A DNA stretch of 64,000 nt from Nephrocerus scutellatus (GCA_947095585.1 OX352761.1:132276277-132340276), one strand, 5' to 3'; positions 22,600 to 35,101 are shown, numbered from the stretch's first letter. Notes: generated by a model not told the origin, from the letters alone. Program-made: numbers and translations.

Positions 22600-23340
22600 A
22601 TATGATATGAAGGTTATATCTAGTAGCACTGCAACCCATTTGGATCTATTGCGCTTCCCCTTGACTTATGCTATGGGGACAGTACATGTCCGACTCTATA
22701 GCTCACCTCCATACCAATGGAGGTTAGGAACTTAACGATATGGGTTCAATGAATGTCGCGCATACTTTGTTTACGTTTGTTCCCATATGCTCCCTTCTCT
22801 GTCGAATCGTTGCTCCGCATTCGTTGAGAAATCGCCACAGCGGGTCTCCTCCATTTCTCCACAAAGCCTCCAGTTGCCATTTTCTTCTTATTTTAATTTC
22901 CTTAGGTGCCCCTTCAGTCTACAGTGTCCTGTTAGCAACCCGGTAATGATTCTCACATTACTTCTAGTTAGTCCCCATATTAAGCAAGACCTTTTTGGGT
23001 TTTAGTTTCCCAGTACTTCCTTTGCCTGTCGTATGCCTGTGAGATTTTGTCATCTTACGGAAGCGGCTGTCTTGTCTATTTTGCGTAATTCTTCCTGCAT
23101 TATGAGGTACCCTACCCCGCAAAAACTTTCTGGCCCTACTAGCGGTGCTTCTGTCCCTTTATTTGTGAGCCTATCCGCTGCTTCGTTGTCTTCTATGCCG
23201 ATTTGTCCCAGAACGCAGTACAAACGTACCCTGTTGACTTCGCCCAGTCTGTTTAGCTTCGCCCTGCACTCCTCCATCAGTCTTGACGTGTTATGGAATG
23301 TATCCAAGGCCCTTAGCGCAGCTTGGCTGTCATGTAGTTT
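22600..23340 (-). mobile_element. RNase H-bearing non-LTR element, 3' end
   Basis: The reverse strand at 23050-23307 encodes MEECRAKLNRLGEVNRVRLY followed by IGIEDNEAADRLTNKGTEAP, an RNase H C-terminal signature, then CGVGYLIMQEELRKI. The same element occurs on the + strand at 39195-39830. Its 3' end lies near a run of TATGA repeats (22590-22610), which could be the tail of the insertion. Lacks RT and endonuclease. Confidence 0.7.
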
Positions 23341-24216
23341 CTTTCCAGATTAAAGTGAGCCCATCTTTCCATGGGATGCACTTCTGCCTGGAATATGCTC
23401 GGGTGTTTTGATAAGGCACTATAGGTTAAATTGATCCACCTTTGGAGTGTTCTACGGTATAGAAAAAGACATTGTGATTTAGCCGTGATTTAATTTTTAC
23501 TATGCAGTCTTTAAGGAAAAATGAGTAACTACATATCGCGCAATATCTTACATTTTTTTTACTTAAATAAATGTAATTTGCTTAAAATAAATAAGTAATA
23601 TAAATACAAATGTTTTACAAACTATTGATATTGGTTTTACAACTTAAATGAAGGTAGTCCAATAAATATTTTCTCATCACTGAATAATTTTTCGAAAAGT
23701 TTGACAAATTTGGGAGTATAGAGTAACTCCCGCAAATTTATTTTGGATTACTTTTTTAAATATATTTATTTCAATTGTATATTCATAAAAGACTTATTTG
23801 CAATTTATTAACTATTGGCTTTAATGGAAACACAAACTTTTACCAAGATTTTAATAATAATAATAATTATATAACATAAAAAATATCTGCCACATTTTGC
23901 TCGCATCAGAATATTATTGTACTTTCTACGAATTCTAAATACCGTCGAACTTGTACATGAATAAATTTTTTACAGATTTTTTTTACACTGTAACATTTCT
24001 TCAGTCGATCTATTTTATGTATTAAAACTCTTACAACTACTATTAAATGCATTCTGTAAATAAATAATCTACTTGTAAGAAAAACTAATAAATAACAACT
24101 AAGCGTTTTTTGGCTTTCTTCGAGTTTTCGTTTGAATTGTAGGCATAAGATCAAGAGAACGAGATCTTCTAGCAGTTGTACAAAATTCCAATTGGCATTC
24201 CATTTTACCCAGAACT
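23341..24216. other. Intergenic sequence, no gene seen
   Basis: AT-rich. An open frame at 23906-24220 on the reverse strand directly follows the small gene's stop codon in another phase and has no recognisable domain; it may be 3' UTR. No repeat recognised. Confidence 0.4.
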
Positions 24217-24615
24217 TCACGTTACTGTTGAATTTGTGACTCCAAGAATTAAGCTCGGCGAAGTAAGGAATTGCACATTTTCATTATGACCACTCATCAA
24301 TGCACACGATCCGTGTTGTAAAATGGACAAAGCACAAGCTGAGGCAAATGTAAATATCAGTGTCAACCAGAAAGAGAGAAACAAAGTTTTTCTTATATTT
24401 TGCCACCAAGGATCATCTTTATACGGCATCAATTCCTCCAAACTGAGTCCAAGGGAAACACTAAAAACAAGTACCTACAATGTAATATGTGTTTAAGACC
24501 ATCCAAGTAAATTCACTTACTCATAACTTGATAAAATTTCTTCGTAATCGTTGGTATCCTTTGGAAAATCGATGATAAAACATGATAGCAGAGCAGTTGA
24601 CTCAGTTGAAGGCAT
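24217..24615 (-). CDS. Putative small single-pass membrane protein, CD98hc-N-terminus-like
   Basis: Two exons on the reverse strand: 24521-24615 (ATG at 24615) and 24217-24460, joined across a 60-bp intron with a GTAAGT donor and TTTTTAG acceptor. Phase is kept and the product is 112 aa. The first about 31 residues are acidic and soluble. The second exon holds EELMPYKDDPWWQNIRKTL followed by one hydrophobic helix (FLSFWLTLIFTFASACALSI). This layout (acidic residues, DPWW, basic residues, FW-rich helix) resembles the membrane anchor of SLC3A2/CD98 heavy chain and rBAT. The glycosidase-like ectodomain of that family is absent: a stop follows about 30 residues after the helix. It could be a short paralogue, a truncated gene or an unrelated small membrane protein. 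The gene model rests on the splice sites and phase. Confidence 0.5.
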
Positions 24616-25449
24616 TGTAATCAGTTTTTTTGTAGATTCTTAAGAAAAAAATTATTTAACTTGCTGGAAAATAATAGCACTGCAAAAGTTTTGTTTTTTT
24701 TTGTAAAAAATAGTAAACTTTCGCCTGTCTCTATTTTTTGCCTATTCCACAATTTACCGATAATTACGACTAAGGTTCATCTCTTTAAAGATGAGCCTTT
24801 ATATACCAAAAAAACCGCGTATACTCGTACGAACGTAATTAGAATTTCTGTAAACAACGTTATCTCGAGAGCTTAATACAAAAAAAATCACATTACTGAT
24901 AACACAATCGGAAGTTCCTTGAATGCAGTAACTGAGTAAAATCGTGGATGATGAAATCTTTGAGTTACCTGCACCTTTAAACAATGTGAAGTGAACTTTG
25001 ATAAGATTTGATTCGTTTTTCTTGGTTTTACCTCTAGGAATAAGCCTGATAAAATGTAAAGTATACAATAGACTTTGATGAGAGGGTTAATGTTATATAT
25101 GCAATAAAAGATAGATTGTTTTCAAAGCATAGATGTAAGAAAAATTCATTACTAATATAAATTTCCTTTTAATGTTTTTTAATGCAATAAAACGTAAAAC
25201 TTTCGTGGATAACTTTGTGGAATATAGGCTGCTACAAGATAACGTAGTAGCGAAAAAAACAAACCATAAAAATTAAAACTTTTCATGTCAATTTTTCAAT
25301 AACTAAAACAATACCGAATTCCACTATAAATGCTGAAAATCAAAAACAAATGCGAAGCACTGCAACGCAACAACAACACACAACCACAATCGTAAAGCTT
25401 ACAGCGCATTAGCTGATCAGTACACACAGAACAAAGTCATTATAGTATG
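24616..25449. other. Intergenic sequence upstream of the small gene
   Basis: AT-rich; presumably contains the promoter of the reverse-strand gene. A block ACCATAAAAATTAAAACTTTTC at about 25263 matches flanks of the AAATTCTCTAT repeat family (compare 45060 and, inverted, 19955 and 21290). No gene. Confidence 0.4.
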
Positions 25450-25612
25450 ATATGATCTGATGCCGCTATATGGAAAAAAATTGTATGAGAGTCCCCCGAT
25501 CCCGCAGACCAATCACCATCAAATTTTAATAGAAAGTATTGTCATGGGAAATACACATGTGTGCAAAGTTTGAATTAAATCGGACTTTAGGAAGAGTGTT
25601 AAAAATTGATGT
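25450..25612. repeat. Internal piece of the AAATTCTCTAT family
   Basis: Contains the monomer landmarks TTTTAATAGAAAGTATTGTC, ACACATGTG and AAAAATTGAT, in the same order as 45390-45475. It directly abuts the left terminus at 25613, so two copies of the family are joined or nested here. Confidence 0.6.
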
Positions 25613-26695
25613 AAATTCTCTATATTAACTTCGCGTGCCCGTGGCTGGCTGGCTGGCTGGTGGGCAGAATCTTGTGATCAATCAAAAGCTATCTTCATCT
25701 ACAGCGACTACAAATATTGTTTTCGTTCAAGCAAATGTTTTGAGCATGTTTCCTGTACACAGCCTATTCTATTTTTAGATTTACATGTCAGATAGCATTC
25801 AAAAAATAACGGTCTGAAATGTAATTTCCTGTTTAGATTTTCCAGAAGGTAATTTGATAATTGAATTAAAGGTACCGGAGGCATTCGAGATATCATCCCA
25901 ACCCAATCGTGGATACACTATTCAGCTGCATGTAAAGGGTTTTTAAATAAGGACATAACAATCTTGAATTTCGATAAAACAAAACCTAATTGAGATAACA
26001 AGCTGAAATTTATTTCAGGTGTAGTACGTATGTTATGTTTAAGTATGGAATTCGACCTCGTTCATATGACCACCGCGAGCACGTTTACAGCGATCGACCG
26101 GAACGTTGCCGTTCGATATTGTTCCTGGTCTCCTCAAACGTTGTTGGCTTGTTGGCATAAACCATCGACTTAACGTAATACCATAAAAAGAAATCCATCG
26201 GCGTTAAATCGCATTAGCGAGCTGGCTATTCGACCGGACCATTTCTCGGGAATTCATGATTACCGAACTTCCTGTTCAATATAACAATTGCTTTGCCAGC
26301 TGTGTGGCATGTGGCATCATCTTGTTGGAACCACAAATCACTGATGTTAAGTCCATCCTATTCTGGCCCAAAATAGTCTTCCAACATGACACGATAGCGA
26401 ACTCCATTGACCGATCATTTTCATTGACAAAAAATATGGTCCAATCACACCTCCGGCATGAAATCGATACCACACGGTGGTCACTTTTTGTGGAAGCAAA
26501 GGAGTCTCTTTAAGCACATTTGGATTTGTTGCTATATTGCATATTTTGCTTATTGACAAAGGTATGAAGTCAAAAATGAATTCATCGCTGAAGATGACTT
26601 TTTGATGAAATTCAGGATTTTCTTCAAAGATCACAAGATTCTTACCACCAGCCAGCCAGCCAGCCACGGGCACGCGAGGTTAATATAGAGAATTT
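25613..26695 (-). mobile_element. Terminal-repeat-bracketed rosa-like (DD41D) transposase relic
   Basis: Left end AAATTCTCTATATTAACTTC continuing through GCGTGCCCG and four GGCT units; right end is the inverse (four GCCA units, GGGCACGCGAGGTTAATATAGAGAATTT region). Arms are about 50 bp. Between them the reverse strand carries a decayed transposase: ENPEFHQKVIFSDEFIF near 26600, AGGVIGPYF near 26450, QQDDATCHTAGKAIV near 26320 and CDLTPMDFFLWYYVK near 26190. By hand count 41 residues separate the last two catalytic aspartates, as in DD41D elements such as rosa, known from Ceratitis. The N-terminal DNA-binding part is missing and stops interrupt the frame. Confidence 0.7.
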
Positions 26696-28339
26696 AATAA
26701 GTGCAGTCACATCTGTACGACTTACGCTGTGACGCTGTGACGGTAACTCAAATTGTACCCATATCATTAAGATGTTTAAACATCAAAAACATTGTTGCAA
26801 ATTACTTTAGAAGTAAGGTGAAGTTTGAGGTCTAAAGTTAGCAATACTTCAAGTTTTGGAGCAGAGCAAATCAAATTTTTTTTTGCTTTAATTAGTCAAA
26901 ATAATTTGAATAATAACATCTTATTTTAAATAAAACACGATAGGAAATTAATGGAACACTATTAAATCATTTTACTACCAAACCAACAAGAAATATGTAC
27001 GGTTATGGGCAATGCAAAATTACTATGGGAATATGTGTTCGCTGTGACTGCAGTAAATAACAAAAGTATTTTATATGTTTACTCACTAGTGTGTATAATG
27101 ACTACTTTCGAAGCTAGGTTATAGTGTATGAAACAGTCACTTTCGCCTATGGGCGTGTAAAAAGTAATTTTCAAATATAGTTTCTTTTTGAGTATCTGTA
27201 TAAAAATTCGTATTGCAATGATACGCGTTTCTTATAATAACTTCCAAACCCAATTTACATTTTTTAATTGCTGTTATTTTTCTTTTATATGCCAACATGC
27301 CGGTCTATTTCTAGAGTTGATTTCCGGGCAGTTATTCGTACATCGGAGATAAATTCCGAGACATCGCATTGACGAAATGTTTTGATTATCAGTTAATAAA
27401 AATATATACAAATACGTAGTATAGCCGAGTACATTAGCACCGCACTCAGCACAACACTGTCAATCGAAGGCAATGTTCCAATTTTGAAACAAAGAGAAAT
27501 TACAAATAAAAAAAAGTTAGAGTTAAAGTGAATACAGCCGTGCGAGAAAAAATTAGCGGGCCGACTATAGTTAAATTGAAGTTGTGGTTAGCCAGAAGAG
27601 ATTAACACTACGCGAATGTTATAGTAATGTTATATTTAGTAACATGGGAAATGTAATCTTTAGCATTATGGTAACATTGAAAAATATACCAATTCTCTCA
27701 TCTGGCTAACCGCAATTGCTATTTAACAGCCGTCCTGCTCATTTCTTCTCGCAAGCCACAAGTGTAAATCAAGCGTTACACTACGCTTTGTGACGTAAAA
27801 TATATATCTATATGTATATGAAGATAACAATTTCTACAAGCTGGTAATATGATTTTTTGGCATTACATTAATTGTTTCGTTAACCGATACTGCGGCTGCG
27901 GGTATTAAATTAAAATAAATTAAATCTATTTAAATCCACACACTGACGTAAGCAGACGTAATTAATACTTGTATCACAAGAAATATCACTTTTATTCATT
28001 TTTGGTGCTCGTGTCATTGGAATGTACAAAACGGCGTTTGAATTCATATCGAGCGGTGGCGAAATTGTCGAACGGAATACTAACACGGCTATGCGGGGCT
28101 AATAACCCGGAAGGCCAAAACTGGTTGCAGAGCAAAATCCCTATTTAAAATTCCTTTGGTTTTTATCTTAATCCTAATCAACGCGAATCATTAAAGCCTA
28201 CGATGAGTCTTTGAGACTCTTAATAAGGATAAAAGATTGAAAGACTTCAGATCATAAAAATAATCGTTTAACTTAAGTATTTAAATGGCATCACTACTTT
28301 TCAGACAACTTGGACCCCAAAAAATCCCAATTGGAATGG
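26696..28339. other. Intergenic sequence, no gene seen
   Basis: AT-rich with no long open frame. 27300-27900 is somewhat more balanced in composition and could hold regulatory sequence or an untranslated exon, but nothing decides this. Confidence 0.35.
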
Positions 28340-29640
28340 ATGTGAAATATTTCCGGTATAACTCAGAACGGTCCTAATGCGAGCTAGTTTTCCAGCATAA
28401 CGGTGCCTTCTAATCTTAATTTTCTTCACGATGTAGATCGCGGTTAAGAGGTCAGAGTGATTTTAACTAAGCACACAAGTCTCAGATCGATATTTAAGTA
28501 CTGGTATGACCATTGTCTTACATATCAGCAGCTTGGATGTTGTGGTTAAGTTCCTGGATTTGAAGAGTCTTGACAGACTATAGAAGGCTTTGTTGGCTTC
28601 AAGCAACCGTGCGCGTATTTCTGGTTCCATGCTGTTATCGGCTGCTATAGTTGACCCGAGGAGGACTTGGCTTATAACATTGGTCACGGTCAACCTACAT
28701 AGTCGTGTCAGTTTATTTGGGATGCCGAATTCTCTCATGGCTTTATAAAGTTCTACTCTGGCTATGCTATCATAGGCGGCTTTAAAGTCTATCAAAAGAT
28801 GGTATAGTGAGTTTTGAAACTCTAGACATTTTTCCATTTGCCTTAGGGTGTAAATCTGATCAGTTGTTGATTTGCCTAGATGAAGCCACACTGGTATGGA
28901 GCAATGATGACTTTAGCGTATGGGGCTATCCTGTCTTGAAGGATAGAGGAGAAAATCTTATACGCGGTACTCAACAACGTTATACCACTATAATTGCTGC
29001 ATTTTGTGATACCTCCCTTCTTATGTATGGGGCACAGAATGCCTCTTCGCCAGTCTTCTGGCATAGCTTCTTCTTCCCATACTTGCACTATTATTTCATG
29101 AATTGCTTGGTGTAATGTGGGGCATGCTATTTTTTCAGTTCCGCTGGGATCCTATCAGGTCCTGGGGCCTTATTATTTTTGAGCCGATTTATCGCTCTGC
29201 TAACTTCGTCTATGCTTGGTGGCGGCAGCATAGTATGATCTTCGGCCATTGGTGGAACCTCCAATTCCTCAGTTAGCTGGCCATTTAGCAACTCATGAAA
29301 GTGCTCTTCCCATCGCTCTAAGATGCCTTTAATATCGGCGATCACATTACCCTCTTTGTCCTTTCAGTATGTGCAACGCGGGGTATATTGCGTCACCGCG
29401 GACTCTTTGGTAGAACTTCCGCGCCTGGTGCGGTACTTGCTCTCTGTACTGTTTCAATTCACGGACGAGATTCTTCTCCCAGGCTGCTTTCTTTCGCCGG
29501 TGAACTGTTTTTTCATATCCGCTGAGCTCTTTATATTCATTTTCGTGTGCCCGCGTTCTATGAGATTGTTGCATTGCTCGGTACGCAACAGTCGTTCCGA
29601 TCTCTACGACTACTGCCTAAGATGGAGTCAGCAGTAGGCA
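28340..29640 (-). mobile_element. Non-LTR retrotransposon family A, longest copy
   Basis: Reverse strand, high to low. The linker is at 29347-29574 (KAAWEKNLVRELKQYREQ). The pre-RT region is at 29127-29345 (ILERWEEHFHELLNGQ, NRLKNNKAPGPDRIPAELKK). RT block 1 is at 28876-29088 (EDWRRGILCPIHKKG, NYSGITLLSTAYKIFSSIL). RT block 2 is at 28463-28891 (GKSTTDQIYTLRQ, LLIDFKAAYDSIARVELYKA). Then a deletion removes the YADD box and joins to a C-terminal segment (EIRARLLEANKAFYSLSRLF). The order is that of a complete pol gene with several stops and frameshifts. Fragments of the family also lie at 12500, 33840 and 60820. Confidence 0.8.
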
Positions 29641-29656
29641 GTAGCAGTAGGTTTTA

Positions 29657-29660
<4 letters not shown>

Positions 29661-29691
<31 letters not shown>
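29661..29691. repeat. (AT)n microsatellite
   Basis: About 15 AT dinucleotides in a row, directly after the retrotransposon family A copy. Confidence 0.95.
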
Positions 29692-29695
<4 letters not shown>

Positions 29696-29699
29696 TGAT

Positions 29700-30230
29700 T
29701 TTTGTCTGTATTGATATTACGGTTACTATGTCGGGTCATCACCTCTAAACCACTGGACGTATCGACGCATCATATTCTCAACATATGTTCGTTTTTATGG
29801 TATAATATGGTAAAAAAAATCTTCCGCTATTTTTGATGTTTATGTGTAATGAAATATAAATGAACTAGCCGAAATACCCAGCGTTGTCTGTCTGCCACCA
29901 CCATACTACCCCCCTACCACCAACAAACTGGCCAGCAAGACCCATCAAGGCCCACCTTGAGATCCCCCCACATCGGGGGGATAGCACTATTAATCAAATG
30001 TACGGTGCTCGAGTCAATCTCTTTCAAAAAATACCTAGCCACCCACTACCCCCTCAACCACAACAGAATCAAACAGCCCCTACAAACATCCACCCCAACC
30101 ATCCCCACGACAACACAAAGTTTCAGTTTATATCGTTCAGCTTTAGCGTAAAAAGACTTACAGATTTACAGACAGCTGCATTTTTATATATTAAAAAGAT
30201 TGCAAAAATTGTGTAGGAATTAAATTGTAT
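29700..30230. repeat. Probable dispersed repeat of unknown class
   Basis: Contains AACTAGCCGAAATACCCAGC and ends in CTGCATTTTTATATATTAAA, a pattern I associate with insect dispersed repeats, with a C-rich interior (29890-30110). The open frame at 29884-30216 is proline/histidine-rich only because of that C-rich composition. No transposase or terminal repeat seen. Confidence 0.35.
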
Positions 30231-30344
30231 TCTATTAATGGGAAAAAAACTAAATTTCTCAAGTTCGTACAAATAAAGTGAATAAAAAAATCTATCTTTT
30301 AGCTGTGCCAGTAATTATCATAAAAAAGCAAATATTGTTGGCTT

Positions 30345-33034
30345 CTAGTTATTTGATGGTGATGTAGGTGGCGTTGCACGCATGCTTACGCTGCTATTTA
30401 ATAATATCCGCTCTTTGCTTTGACCAGACCACGGAGTAAAATTAAAATGCATTATTTCAGCACAGTTTGTGAAAATAATTGGATCACCCATAGAATCACC
30501 ACCACCTCGTCGCTCCATAACAAATCTTCTTATCTTTTGTATGTCATCTGAATTCTTGCAGATAATTCCTGCTAGGCTTGTCTTGTAGATTTCACTTAGT
30601 TGATCTGGCAATTCCAATTAAAACAAATAAACTGAGAGAGTTCGACTAAAGTTAACCTACTAACCTTTAGTAAATCTTTGGCTTCCAGATTTTCTCTCAT
30701 ACCAATGTGAATCGCCTCTTTTCAATCTAACAAATTGGTCTGAAACCAAGCACGTTAGCAATGGACCAAAAATAGCACCTTCCAGGGGAGGTTCACTTAA
30801 TGCTCCGGTGTATAAGTCGACATCATTAGGTGAACTTTGAAAAGCATTAGAAAACTTTAAGCTGTTCGTATAAGTTTGAACATATGATCTCACTTGTAAC
30901 TTTGCTTGATCGAGCTGAGTGATTCTTTGTCAAGAGCCTTTTCCATTTGCTTCCAGTTATTAACTGGTGGCAATTTACAGTGCTGCCTGAATACCGGATA
31001 AGAGGGTAGGCCATGATCACGACCTCTTTGAATATTTAACGATACCAGATCCAAACCACAGATTGGAGCCATATCTGCTGTGGTGTCTTGAAACAACTTC
31101 TCAGTCAGTTCGATCGTAAAGAAACGATCTACTCGTGATACCGGTGTATTGACAGCTGTGTTGATAGCTTTGTCAACACCTCGCTCAGCCCACAGAGAGT
31201 ACGGATTGAAAAGCATTTTATGCAGTTCAACGGCTTCTACACTACTGTTGTCCCGAGTCATGTTAAACAAACTCTAAACCGCAGAAATACAAGTAATATA
31301 ATAAAATAAAATAAAAGTAATATAATTACCGGCAACAGAGTATGAGCAAACCGAAATGCGGAAGCTGCGAAATTATTGGCTATGGTTGCATCTATTTGCG
31401 GATCATATGTGTCCGGTGCGTTCAGGTTGGTATCTGATAATATGCCCAAATTTTTGGATAAATTTTTGCCTAGCAAAATTGGCAAAAATTCGTTGTACGT
31501 TATATGTTGGATTTGGGCGCCAAGAATTTTCCGTGATTCCTGGTACACAATTTCGTCGTTCCACGAAGGATTTGCTGCCTGTAATCCATTGGCCAAATAG
31601 TTGTGATGTCGCGCAAATATTAAATGCATTGATGCAAGTAGTAGATTCTCGTTTGATCGATCGTCACCCGACTCAAAGCAATACTTTCCTTGAGTATTCA
31701 TCTCCTCGCGATTGCACCCGTCATCAGGATTCGTTGACAAAGGCAACAATTCTCTACCATCATTTGTAGTGAACATTCGAAGAGCTCCATTTTTGTTAGT
31801 TCGCAGGATGTTCTGCCGTTGATCGGTATTGCCATAGACAGCAGATCCATCTATAAATGCAGTCGCTTGATTTAATTGTTGCCTTGGTCCAAAAATTCCC
31901 GTAGGAGCTGGTGCTGAGCGAACAAAATTCATGCACGTCACATTGTATTTATCATAGTAGGGATCTCCAGGTCCTACAGGAACAGGAAAACACTCTGGAT
32001 GTTCGTTTAAAGGTAATGTACAGCAATTAATTGATTCTCCTTCTTGAGAAGCACTCAAAGATGTAGCCGTAATGTCATGGTCAAGAAATTGTCCAAAAAC
32101 TGCCAGCATTACGGTGAAATTTGAATCTGTCGCGTAGGAGGCACGATGAATGTGTAAAGACACATGCCGAGCCGCCGGTAATTCCTTTGCAAAGTGGGAA
32201 ATTCTTGGCAATGATATACCATCGCCATAATCTGGAGCGACGGCCCGACGATAAGGATTCATAGCTGCTCCATGCGTCCTGGGATTATGCTTGTTATTAC
32301 ACATGCCATTCGAGCGGCGATATCTTTCATTGAAATCGCAGGTGAAATTCAATGTCGGATCAAATAATAACACCTTTGGACCATTGCCAATGTTGCTGCG
32401 ACCAGTCAATTTTGTGTAGTTAAACCTTTTGGCTAGGTACATTGTGGCATGACATTCTACACTTCCTCTACGGGTTAATTTCCGTGCTTCAACGTTTGTA
32501 CTCAGGGACCGGTAATGTCGAAAAGCTGGACTTTTGACCGGTGTAGTTGGTAAGTTTTCCTCAAATAATTCCCTATCGCCAAGTGCTTTAACTCCAAAAC
32601 TTACCGCCTCCTCAAACTCATCGGCGGTAATTTGATTTTTAATCAATGCCCAAGCATCCGGACGCTCATCTGCGATGGGTAACGTCATTGCACTAAGAAC
32701 TTCACTTGCATTTAGCATACTCTCCGATCCCGAGTATACATGTTCCGCTGAAAGCGTCGATGATTTACCCCAAAATTGATCTGTGTTAAGCAGACTTATT
32801 GTAACCGCCAATGCAATCAACACGATGCCTCTACAAAATAGAAATAGAAAGAGTTCGAAAAAAACTGAACAATTTAGCAAGATATGTATTTACGTACAAA
32901 AGTGCCGTACTTAAGCAGCACTGAAATTGACGCATTTTTCGATTTCTTAAACGGGGAGAAACACCACCCGGAAAAGCACACGCTGGTCCTGGTGGCGGAA
33001 CAGTGCTAGTTAGTGGCGTGGTCTCGGTCGACAT
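30345..33034 (-). CDS. cd: Haem peroxidase cardinal
   Basis: Animal haem peroxidase with an N-terminal membrane anchor; in Drosophila, cardinal oxidises 3-hydroxykynurenine to xanthommatin in pigment granules. Exons (reverse strand): 32911-33034, 31330-32828, 30894-31273, 30665-30834, 30345-30604. The last three introns are about 56-60 bp and all phases join, giving about 810 aa. Visible motifs: hydrophobic GIVLIALAVTISLL anchor, AVFGQFLDHDITATS with the distal histidine, CMNFVRSAPAP, FIDGSAVYG, ASMHLIFARHHNYLA, QHITYNEFLP and FRFAHTLLP with the proximal histidine, then DVDLYTGALSEPP and DSHWYERK. Catalytic residues look intact. The first junction is the least certain: I used a GTAC donor at 32910, with an acceptor after GTAGAG. 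An in-frame ATG at 33064 would add 10 residues. Nup133 lies upstream in the same direction, as in Drosophila from memory. Confidence 0.88.
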
Positions 33035-33839
33035 GGTATTTTTTAAACTATCACTGCACAACAAATAAAAAACAAAATTTACTTATTTTGTTAATAAACT
33101 AAATTTATTTCATATAGCACGGAAAGACAAAAATTATATTTGATTGTCCAACAAACGAAGTACCATACTGAAACAGAACTGCAAGCACACAAACAATTCT
33201 TTTGCTCTGCAAACCTCTGAGCAGTCTGTAGCATAATAATTTGTATGGCTTCGTAGATGCATTCTAGTTTAGTATCTTGTTATAAAAGTAGCAAACGATG
33301 GAATTGGTTTCATATTACAGACAGCCACGGTAAATGCAGTTTCTTGGAGTTTAACACTAGCTATTAGCCCTGTATTGCACATACTCGCACAAGGTTAACT
33401 CCACTACATACATTAATGTACATACAATATAAAGTTATCAATCACAACTAAAGATTTCTTAAATCAGAGGTAAACAGAGGTGTACAATAAAATTCAAGGC
33501 ATATTGATTATAAAATAAAGTTTAATCTTGTGAATGATGTGTGGAATACAATATCAGGCATATGTCCTCCTCGGTTCATGTGCATGAGTCCGTTCTTCTC
33601 TTAGAAATTTTCCAACAATTTTATAACATAATTGTGGCTCTATTTCTACTGTTCATTCTCGAACGAACGTTGACTTGGCTCTTCAATCGTTTGTGGTTTG
33701 TTTGCGTAACATTCCCGTTTTAATATCACAAAAGAAAAAATTCTAACGGCTGTTAATCGCAAGATCTAGGCGCCAAGGCAGGAGATAACTCGACCAGGAA
33801 GTCTACATCGCAACGAACTAATTGTGTTACGTGCATTGT
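33035..33839. other. Upstream region of cardinal
   Basis: AT-rich sequence before the cardinal start codon, expected to hold its promoter and 5' UTR. I see no unambiguous TATA or initiator. The short frame at 33541-33723 has no support. Confidence 0.4.
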
Positions 33840-34940
33840 GGCATGTTGTACCATATTGTTGGAACTACATATCGTCCTAGTTTATCCCATCCAATTCAGC
33901 CAGCATCGTCATCATCGGCTCTACATCCGCGGTCCGGTTCTGGCCTCCCACAAAAAATATCTCGACCGGTCCCGATTTTGAGCCGATGTCAGATTTGCAC
34001 CCCTCTTACTCTGGGCGCCCTGGTCTACGCCATCCTTCCAGCGTAGGCTTGGACGGCCTCGCTGTCGTGTTCATTAAATCCTACGGCAAAGGACTTCCCG
34101 AGCAGAATCCTGTTCGATCATGCGAGCTAGGTGTCCTGCCTACCGGATCCTACTGAGATTAACGCTCGTAGATCACATCATTATTGAGTCACCGGAATCG
34201 TCCTTCCTCACATACGGAGCCAAAAAATAACCGTAAACTTTTCTCTCGAACGCGGCTAAGAGGTCAGAAAGCATTTTGCTAAGCACCCAAGAGTCGGATA
34301 CATATGTAAGTACTGGTAATCTGGTATGACCATTGTCTTATACACCAACAGCTTGGATGTTATCGTTAAATTCCTGGATTTGGAAAGCCTTGAAAGACTA
34401 TAGTAGGCTTTATTGACTTTAAGCAACCGTGTCCGTATTTCTGGTACCATGCTGTTATCGACTGCTATAGTCGACAGTTAAAGTTACTCCAAATTTCCTC
34501 TCCGCTATTTTAATTAAGGGACAAATGTTGGATCTTCTGCTCGCACACGTGGCCATCATGTACTCTCATTTATGTGCAGCCACAGATTTCGTGCCGCCCG
34601 CACGATCTGTATGATAGCTTCCTGTACAGTTCTTGGGTTTCTACCAACGATGTCAATGTCGTTTGCGTAAGCCAGTATCTGAATGGAATATACATTATTT
34701 GATTGTTCCTCTCGCCGTTACGTCAGAGTCTCACATCGCTTTTTTCAACGCCATGTTGAAGAGAGTTTTGAAAAATATTTGGCCTTGTGAAACACAAGGC
34801 TTGCATGTTTCATTCGTTTCATTGTTAAATGCTTGATATCAACTCGGTGGTTTTCGGTTTTGTTGTAGGATACCCATACGATTCTTCATATGGCACAGTT
34901 CGACACAGTGCTCAACCTTAGTTGCGACTTAGTAGTGAAT
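33840..34940 (-). mobile_element. Non-LTR retrotransposon family A, 3' half
   Basis: Reverse strand, high to low. The catalytic box region is at about 34640-34690, reading QILAYANDIDIVGRN (YADD changed to YAND) then PRTVQEAI. The segment EIRTRLLKVNKAYYSLSRLS is at 34256-34450, matching the copy at 28620. A C-terminal region around 33950-34200 has RPSKPTLEGW. Frames are broken. It lies between Nup133 and cardinal. Confidence 0.7.
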
Positions 34941-35101
34941 AAATATTTTAATAAAAATAACTTTTAAATTTAAAACGTTTGTAAAACATATTAAAAAAGT
35001 ATACAATAATTTGTCCTAGTCCTTTACAGATTCCTAACTTCATACAGATAGTCCTGATAATGTTTAATTGTGAATTTTTAATAGCGATGAAAATATACTT
35101 G

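Noticed and set aside
23906..24220. 104-aa reverse-strand frame just downstream of the small membrane gene
   Set aside because: I tried to join it to the upstream gene by splicing but found no phase-compatible exon. Composition looks like 3' UTR.
29884..30216. 110-aa proline- and histidine-rich open frame
   Set aside because: Produced by a C-rich stretch in a probable dispersed repeat; no homologue recognised and no splice or promoter context.
31356..31769. 137-aa + strand frame
   Set aside because: Antisense to the conserved peroxidase exon of cardinal.
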